From the NCBI GenBank assembly GCA_036260415.1, contig DASZZX010000259.1, forward strand, positions 1-8,216: DNA of 8,216 nucleotides, written 5' to 3'. A program made the translations under genes and the position numbers. The notes beneath the pieces were generated by a model. It saw only the letters and a list, made by a program, of their open reading frames with translations. It did not search any database and was not told the DNA's origin. Source of the DNA: DASZZX01 sp036260415. GTDB taxonomy: Bacteria > Actinomycetota > Nitriliruptoria > Nitriliruptorales > JAHWKO01. The first letter of the stretch is position 1; each line of letters starts with the position of its first letter. Of this stretch, positions 4,963-8,216 are shown piece after piece.

Positions 4963-7104
4963 TCAGATCGCGGGGCTGTGCAGCCAGTCCCACACGCGGT
5001 CGACCACCGACCGGGTGAAGCGCACCGTGACGGTCACGTGGGCGTTGGCGTCGCCGGTCAGCCGCACCCGGTCGTCGTGCACCGCGGCGGCCACCGGCGG
5101 TCCGGGTTCGCCGTAGAGGCCCATCCCGCTGCCGGCGCCGCCGCCGTCCACGGCCGCGCCAGCGACGTCCCAGCCGTCGGGGGCGACGACGGTGAGCTCG
5201 AGGCGGTCGGGGACGGCCTTGGCCTGCCGCCAGAGGGTCAGGCGGTACACCAGGTCGGCCCCCTCGCGGCCGATCGGGGCGGAACCGGCCAGGTCCACCA
5301 CGAAGTGGTTGCGTGACCGTGCCGGGGTCTCCAGGAAGTGGTCCACGGCCAGCTGCCCGTGGATGCGCCCCAGCCCGACCAGCAGCCGGTCGCCGTCGGC
5401 GTCGCGGGCGCCCAGCGCCGTCGCCGGCTCGGGCGCCCACACCGTGAACCACGTGCGGTTGAGGCCCGGCGGCCCGTCGTAACAGCCGTCGGCCCCACCG
5501 GTGATCAGGCAGTTGCCGACGATGTAGGGGTCGTGCCCGTCGGTGGCCAGCGGGTTGTCGACGGCCACCCCCAGTGTGGCCTGCCGCTGCACCTGGTCGC
5601 CGTCGGGCGCGGTCAGGCGGATCTCACCCCCGATGCGATGACCGACGTGGACGTCCATCTTGTTGCCGCCGGCGTTGTTGGCCGTGACGGCCAGCAGATC
5701 GCGTTCGCCGTGCGATCCCCGCTGGCCGGGTGGTGCGACGCCCAGCGCCCCGCCGATGCCCAGCGCCCGGAAGGCGTCCTGCTCGGTGTCATGCTCGCTG
5801 AACAGCTGCAGGTGGCCGGAGCTGGCGGCGGTCGCCAGTCGGCGCGCCACCGCCACCGCGTCCCAGCCGCCGGCGAACAGCCGCTCGAACGACGCCGTTG
5901 CCAGCCCCCGCAGGTAGTTCTTGCGCTCGGGAGAATTGCCGCCGAACACGTCGTAGACGTCCACCATGGTGGCCCGCGCCAGCTGGTCGGCGGGCAGCGG
6001 GTTCGGGATGCTCCCGGACGGGTCGGCGACCTCGGGGGGAAGGGTGACCGCGCCGACCTCCGCGAGCACGGCCGACAGCCCGATCGGGTCGACCGCGATC
6101 ACACCGTCGAGCTGCTGGCCGGTGCGCTTGGCGTACAGGTCGAGCAGCACCCGGGCGGTGGTCGGCAGGTCGGGGTCGAGGTTGACGTTGGCGAAGAAGC
6201 CGGCCGCGCCGGTGTGACCGTAGCGACGCTCGAACGCGTCGGATGCCTGCACCGGGGCGTAGTCCTCCTCGGGGTCTTCCGGAGCACGGTCGAGCACGCC
6301 GTACACCTGCGGCTCGGAGAGGGTGAACGCGCCGTCCTCCACGGTCAGCACCGCATAGAAGCCGATGAGCCCGCCGGTGCCGCGCAGCTCAGCGTTGTTC
6401 TGCATGGCGAGGAAGTAGCGGCGCGGCCCGTCGGAGCCGAGGAACGGCGGCAGCGCGGCGGTCAGCCGCTCGGCGCGCGAGACCGTCGCCAGCACCCGGG
6501 CCGAGAGGTCCAGGGCCTCCCGACGACCATCACGGACACGCGTCGGCAGGAGGCTCGCCGGGGTGTCGGCTAGTTCCTCGCGGGCACGCGTGAGCGGGCC
6601 CAGGTCCACCTCGCCGAGGGCGGCGGCGGCCTGCCGCAACGGCGCGAGCCGCACCTGCCCGTCGCTGACCTCCAACGCGAGCTCGCCCCCGGGGCCCAGC
6701 AGCGCGCCGGTCCGGTGGATCACCTGCCGGCCGGCGTGGGCCGCCGCGTCCGCCACCTCCACCACCGCACCGACCACCCGCAGGGAACGGCCCGCCAGCG
6801 GGACCAGTTCGCCTGCCTGCCACAGCAGCCGGTTGGTGCGGACCGTGGCGGCGTTGATCGCCGTGCGGGCGGCGGCGAGGCGTTCGCCGGCCGCGTCCAC
6901 GTCACCGTCGGCGACGGCGGCCTGCGCCGCGGTGAACTCGACCCGGGCGTCCTCGAGCTCCGCACGGGTGGTGAGCGCGTCACGGACCAGGACCGCCGCG
7001 GCCACGGCGGCCAGCCCGACCACGGTCGCGCAAGCCGCGAGCAGGCGGCGACGGCGACGGATCGTTTGACGACGCGTGCGTCGCCGCGGAGGAGGCTCGG
7101 GCAT
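4963..7104 (-). CDS. DUF4012 domain-containing membrane-anchored protein
   Basis: The 713-aa product starts with an Arg-rich cytoplasmic stretch (6-20) and one membrane helix (about 21-41), so nearly all of it lies outside the membrane. An Ala-rich helical region (about 43-215) leads into the family signature RRYFLAMQNNAELRGTGG (228-245). Next comes the DUF4012 core, with LPTTARVLLDLYAKRTGQQLDGVIAVDP (313-340) and a GAVTLP turn (351-356). The C-terminal third looks beta-rich, with a cysteine pair (532 and 541) that could form a disulfide. DUF4012 proteins have no established activity. They are often encoded near exopolysaccharide genes, which fits the kinase fusion in this window. A TAG stop lies in frame at 7119-7117, so ATG 7104 is the first possible start. 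No Shine-Dalgarno sequence precedes it (the upstream bases are CCAGCCTCC). A TAGCCT at 7119-7114 would suit a leaderless transcript. It converges on the Ig-like gene at 4366. Confidence 0.88.
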   Translation of the reverse strand: MPEPPPRRRTRRQTIRRRRRLLAACATVVGLAAVAAAVLVRDALTTRAELEDARVEFTAAQAAVADGDVDAAGERLAAARTAINAATVRTNRLLWQAGELVPLAGRSLRVVGAVVEVADAAAHAGRQVIHRTGALLGPGGELALEVSDGQVRLAPLRQAAAALGEVDLGPLTRAREELADTPASLLPTRVRDGRREALDLSARVLATVSRAERLTAALPPFLGSDGPRRYFLAMQNNAELRGTGGLIGFYAVLTVEDGAFTLSEPQVYGVLDRAPEDPEEDYAPVQASDAFERRYGHTGAAGFFANVNLDPDLPTTARVLLDLYAKRTGQQLDGVIAVDPIGLSAVLAEVGAVTLPPEVADPSGSIPNPLPADQLARATMVDVYDVFGGNSPERKNYLRGLATASFERLFAGGWDAVAVARRLATAASSGHLQLFSEHDTEQDAFRALGIGGALGVAPPGQRGSHGERDLLAVTANNAGGNKMDVHVGHRIGGEIRLTAPDGDQVQRQATLGVAVDNPLATDGHDPYIVGNCLITGGADGCYDGPPGLNRTWFTVWAPEPATALGARDADGDRLLVGLGRIHGQLAVDHFLETPARSRNHFVVDLAGSAPIGREGADLVYRLTLWRQAKAVPDRLELTVVAPDGWDVAGAAVDGGGAGSGMGLYGEPGPPVAAAVHDDRVRLTGDANAHVTVTVRFTRSVVDRVWDWLHSPAI

Positions 7105-7113
7105 GGAGGCTGG

Positions 7114-7119
7114 AGGCTA
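7114..7119 (-). promoter_or_regulatory. Possible -10 of a leaderless DUF4012 transcript
   Basis: The minus strand reads TAGCCT, with 9 bases between it and ATG 7104, so transcription would begin at or next to the start codon. Leaderless mRNAs are common in actinobacteria, and this gene has no visible ribosome binding site. No convincing -35 is present at 17-18 bases. The alternative is translation coupled to an upstream transcript. Confidence 0.25.
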
Positions 7120-7126
7120 CCCGGTG

Positions 7127-7292
7127 GGGCGTGCGGGTCCGGCGACGAGCGGCTAGCGCCGGGGCGTGCGGGTCGGGCGACGAGCGGCTAGCGGCGGGCG
7201 TGCGGTCCGGCGACGAGTGGCTAGCGGCGGGCGCGCGGTCCGGCGACGAGTGGCTAGCGGCGGGCGTGCGGGTCCGGCGACGAGCGAGCGGC
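7127..7292. repeat. Five-copy tandem repeat, 31-35 bp units
   Basis: The units are 7127-7161, 7162-7195, 7196-7228, 7229-7261 and 7262-7292. Each begins GGGCG(T/C)GC(G)GGTC and continues (C/G)GGCGACGAG(C/T). The first four then contain the palindrome GCTAGC, at 7152, 7187, 7220 and 7253. The fifth has lost three bases there. Units 3 and 4 differ by a single base, which points to recent expansion. There are no unique spacers, so it is not a CRISPR array. It lies wholly between two minus-strand genes, directly upstream of the DUF4012 start. Function is unknown. Confidence 0.85.
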
Positions 7293-7295
7293 GGG

Positions 7296-7311
7296 GCCTG
7301 GGGACCCAGGC
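7296..7311 (-). terminator. Hairpin downstream of the LSSTG protein gene
   Basis: GCCTGGG (7296-7302) and CCCAGGC (7305-7311) are perfect reverse complements around GA; as RNA this gives a 6-bp stem with a 4-base loop. It lies 24 bases past the stop codon at 7336 on the minus strand. No T-tract follows. If it works, the DUF4012 gene needs its own promoter within the repeat-bearing gap. Confidence 0.4.
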
Positions 7312-7335
7312 AACGGCGTCCGGCGCCCCGGCGGC

Positions 7336-7968
7336 TCAGCCGACCGGCTCGCTCTCGCGTCGGCGGCCGCGTCGGCGCGTCGCGACCAGCAGCCCGCCTC
7401 CGACGACGACCGCAGCCGCCCCCACCAGCAGGGCGTTGGTCACCATCGCGCCGGTCGACGACAGACCTCGCCCGCCCTGTTGCGCGACGGCGGGCAGCAC
7501 TTCGACCTGCGTCGTGGCGACGCGCGGGGCGCCGGCCGGGTCGACGCCGCTGAAGGTGAGCTCGTAGTCCCCAGGGGTGGTGCCGGGCGGCACGTTGATG
7601 TCGTCGGCGGCGAACCCGTCCGCGTCGGCGGTGACCACGTTGCGGTAGACGGTCTGCGGGGCGGCCTGGGCGAGCAAGGGGGCGGCCAGCATCGCCAGCG
7701 GGGCGCCGGCGGACTGGCCCCCGACCGGGCCGCGCAGCTCGACGGTCACCTGGCTCGACGGGGCGAAGCCGCCGACCCGGCAGAACGGTGGATCGCCGGG
7801 CCGGGCGGCGGTCTGGGCGCAGGCGACCGCCACAGCCCCCGGCGGGTACTGCGGCGGCCCCTGCTGGGCTGCCGCCACACCCACCACGCCGGCGACCAGA
7901 AGGAGCGCCGACAGCGACGCGAGCAGCCCCAGCACCGGCCCGCGCCACCGTGTCACCGATCCCCGCAT
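7336..7968 (-). CDS. Secreted Ig-like surface protein with LSSTG sortase-type sorting signal
   Basis: The 210-aa product has a signal peptide (1-34, hydrophobic core about 11-33, likely cleavage after GVAAA). A Pro-rich linker follows (QQGPPQYPPG). An Ig-like domain (about 45-158) contains CRVGGFAPSSQVTVELRG and then VVTADADGFAADDINVPPG and TPGDYELTFSGVDPAG. The C-terminus is a typical cell-wall sorting signal: LSSTG (169-173), a hydrophobic helix (175-196) and a basic tail RRRGRRR. By family knowledge, a sortase would cleave such a motif between Thr and Gly and link the protein to the wall. LSSTG departs from LPXTG at the Pro position, as seen with variant motifs in actinobacteria, and no sortase gene is visible here. 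ATG 7968 was chosen because the signal peptide begins there and GGGGCGGG precedes it. An upstream start at 8007 would only add a polar extension. Two cysteines (50, 63) may pair. It resembles the protein encoded at 4366-4899. Confidence 0.82.
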   Translation of the reverse strand: MRGSVTRWRGPVLGLLASLSALLLVAGVVGVAAAQQGPPQYPPGAVAVACAQTAARPGDPPFCRVGGFAPSSQVTVELRGPVGGQSAGAPLAMLAAPLLAQAAPQTVYRNVVTADADGFAADDINVPPGTTPGDYELTFSGVDPAGAPRVATTQVEVLPAVAQQGGRGLSSTGAMVTNALLVGAAAVVVGGGLLVATRRRGRRRESEPVG

Positions 7969-7997
7969 GCCCGCCCCACTGCGTTCGGCTGCGGGCG

Positions 7998-8026
7998 ACC
8001 GTAGCACCCATCCTATTGCCGCTCAA
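7998..8026 (-). promoter_or_regulatory. Predicted promoter of the LSSTG protein gene
   Basis: On the minus strand a -35-like TTGAGC (8026-8021) and a -10-like TACGGT (8003-7998) are separated by 17 bases. Transcription would begin near 7991, about 23 bases before ATG 7968. An alternative -10, TAGGAT (8015-8010), lacks a good -35. Confidence 0.5.
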
Positions 8027-8027
8027 C

Positions 8028-8053
8028 GTCACCAAACGGCCACTGGGGGTGAC
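8028..8053. promoter_or_regulatory. Inverted repeat GTCACC-N14-GGTGAC between divergent promoters
   Basis: GTCACC (8028-8033) and GGTGAC (8048-8053) are perfect reverse complements 14 bases apart. The left arm sits one base from the minus-strand -35 and the right arm overlaps the plus-strand -35. One bound dimer could control both genes. The regulator is unknown, and six-base arms could arise by chance. Confidence 0.4.
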
Positions 8054-8078
8054 AGGAGGTGGGTGGGTGTTCTAGAGT
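8049..8078 (+). promoter_or_regulatory. Predicted promoter for the gene at 8132
   Basis: A -35-like GTGACA (8049-8054) and a -10-like TAGAGT (8073-8078) are 18 bases apart. Transcription would begin near 8085, giving a leader of about 47 bases. The -10 region CTAGAGTGCCCGC differs by one base from that before the CWB2 gene. Confidence 0.55.
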
Positions 8079-8103
8079 GCCCGCGGTCGATGCGCTGGGG
8101 CAC
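8077..8103 (+). promoter_or_regulatory. Dyad GTGCCC-N15-GGGCAC at the predicted start site
   Basis: GTGCCC (8077-8082) and GGGCAC (8098-8103) are perfect reverse complements 15 bases apart. They start at the end of the -10 and lie in the early leader. The same arms occur, with a 3-base gap, at 2687-2701 after the matching promoter. Confidence 0.35.
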
Positions 8104-8131
8104 CGCGCGGGGCGACCGTGGGGGGACGGGG

Positions 8132-8216
8132 ATGAGAACCGATCGGGTGGTCGACGTCGTCGTGGGCACGTTGTCGGGGGACGCGACGCCGCTGACCGTC
8201 GGGTCGGGGGCGGTGG
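8132..8216 (+). CDS. Start of an unrecognised gene, truncated by the right edge
   Basis: ATG 8132 opens a frame of 28 codons to the right edge with no stop. The product begins MRTDRVVDVVVGTLSGD and continues with a Val/Gly/Thr-rich stretch. There is no signal peptide pattern, so a cytoplasmic protein is likely. It is too short to assign to a family. The start is supported by a predicted promoter at 8049-8078 and by a G-rich run (GGGGGGACGGGG) before the ATG, much like that of the CWB2 gene. It is divergent from the LSSTG protein gene. Confidence 0.5.
   Translation, partial: MRTDRVVDVVVGTLSGDATPLTVGSGAV

Noticed and set aside
5338..6573. A 411-codon open frame on the plus strand opposite the DUF4012 gene
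   Set aside because: The composition is Val/Gly/Arg/Gln-rich with no family resemblance, and the opposite strand carries the conserved DUF4012 signature.
7127..7292. CRISPR array
   Set aside because: The units are directly adjacent with no unique spacers, and no cas genes are present.
6980..8035. A 351-codon minus-strand frame running through the LSSTG gene and the tandem repeat, giving an 11-residue TPAASHSSPDR-like repeat
   Set aside because: It overlaps the well-supported LSSTG protein in another frame. The peptide repeat only reflects the 33-bp DNA units, and the rest is Arg/Gly low complexity.

Overview
The window is very GC-rich with long open frames on both strands. Together with CWB2 cell-wall-binding repeats, a DUF4012 protein and a Wzz/BY-kinase fusion, this points to a high-GC actinobacterium. 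A deep-branching lineage such as Nitriliruptoria is my guess, and nothing in the window proves it. No rRNA, tRNA, insertion sequence, integrase or CRISPR array is visible, and no intergenic gap exceeds about 230 bases.

Layout, left to right. (1) Positions 1-270, minus strand: the N-terminal 90 codons of a membrane transporter that looks like the SLC13/divalent-anion permease family. (2) 471-2564, minus: a chain-length-determinant (Wzz-type) and bacterial tyrosine kinase fusion of 697 aa. (3) 2565-2719: a divergent regulatory region with a 9-bp inverted repeat, a promoter and a second dyad at the likely transcription start. (4) 2720-4288, plus: a secreted protein with an N-terminal cysteine-containing domain and three CWB2 repeats. 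(5) 4366-4899, plus: a small secreted Ig-like protein with a C-terminal membrane anchor, probably co-transcribed with the previous gene. (6) 4901-4931: a hairpin between convergent genes. (7) 4963-7104, minus: a 713-aa DUF4012 protein with one N-terminal membrane segment. (8) 7105-7335: a gap holding five tandem copies of a 31-35 bp repeat and a hairpin. (9) 7336-7968, minus: a secreted Ig-like protein ending in an LSSTG sortase-type sorting signal. (10) 7969-8131: a second divergent regulatory region. (11) 8132 to the right edge, plus: the start of an unrecognised gene.

The theme is the cell envelope. The BY-kinase fusion is the kind of protein that controls polymerisation and export of a surface polysaccharide. 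CWB2 repeats bind cell-wall polymers in Firmicutes. The two Ig-like proteins are anchored at the surface, and the DUF4012 protein lies outside the membrane. I infer a surface-assembly locus that couples polymer synthesis to display of anchored proteins. No glycosyltransferase, flippase or polymerase is visible here, so the polysaccharide part would have to continue beyond the window.

The least expected signals are non-coding. Two plus-strand promoters share the string CTAGRGTGCCCGC and a GTGCCC...GGGCAC dyad at the predicted start site. Two further inverted repeats overlap or flank predicted -35 elements in the divergent regions. A five-copy tandem repeat sits directly upstream of the DUF4012 gene, which lacks a visible ribosome binding site.
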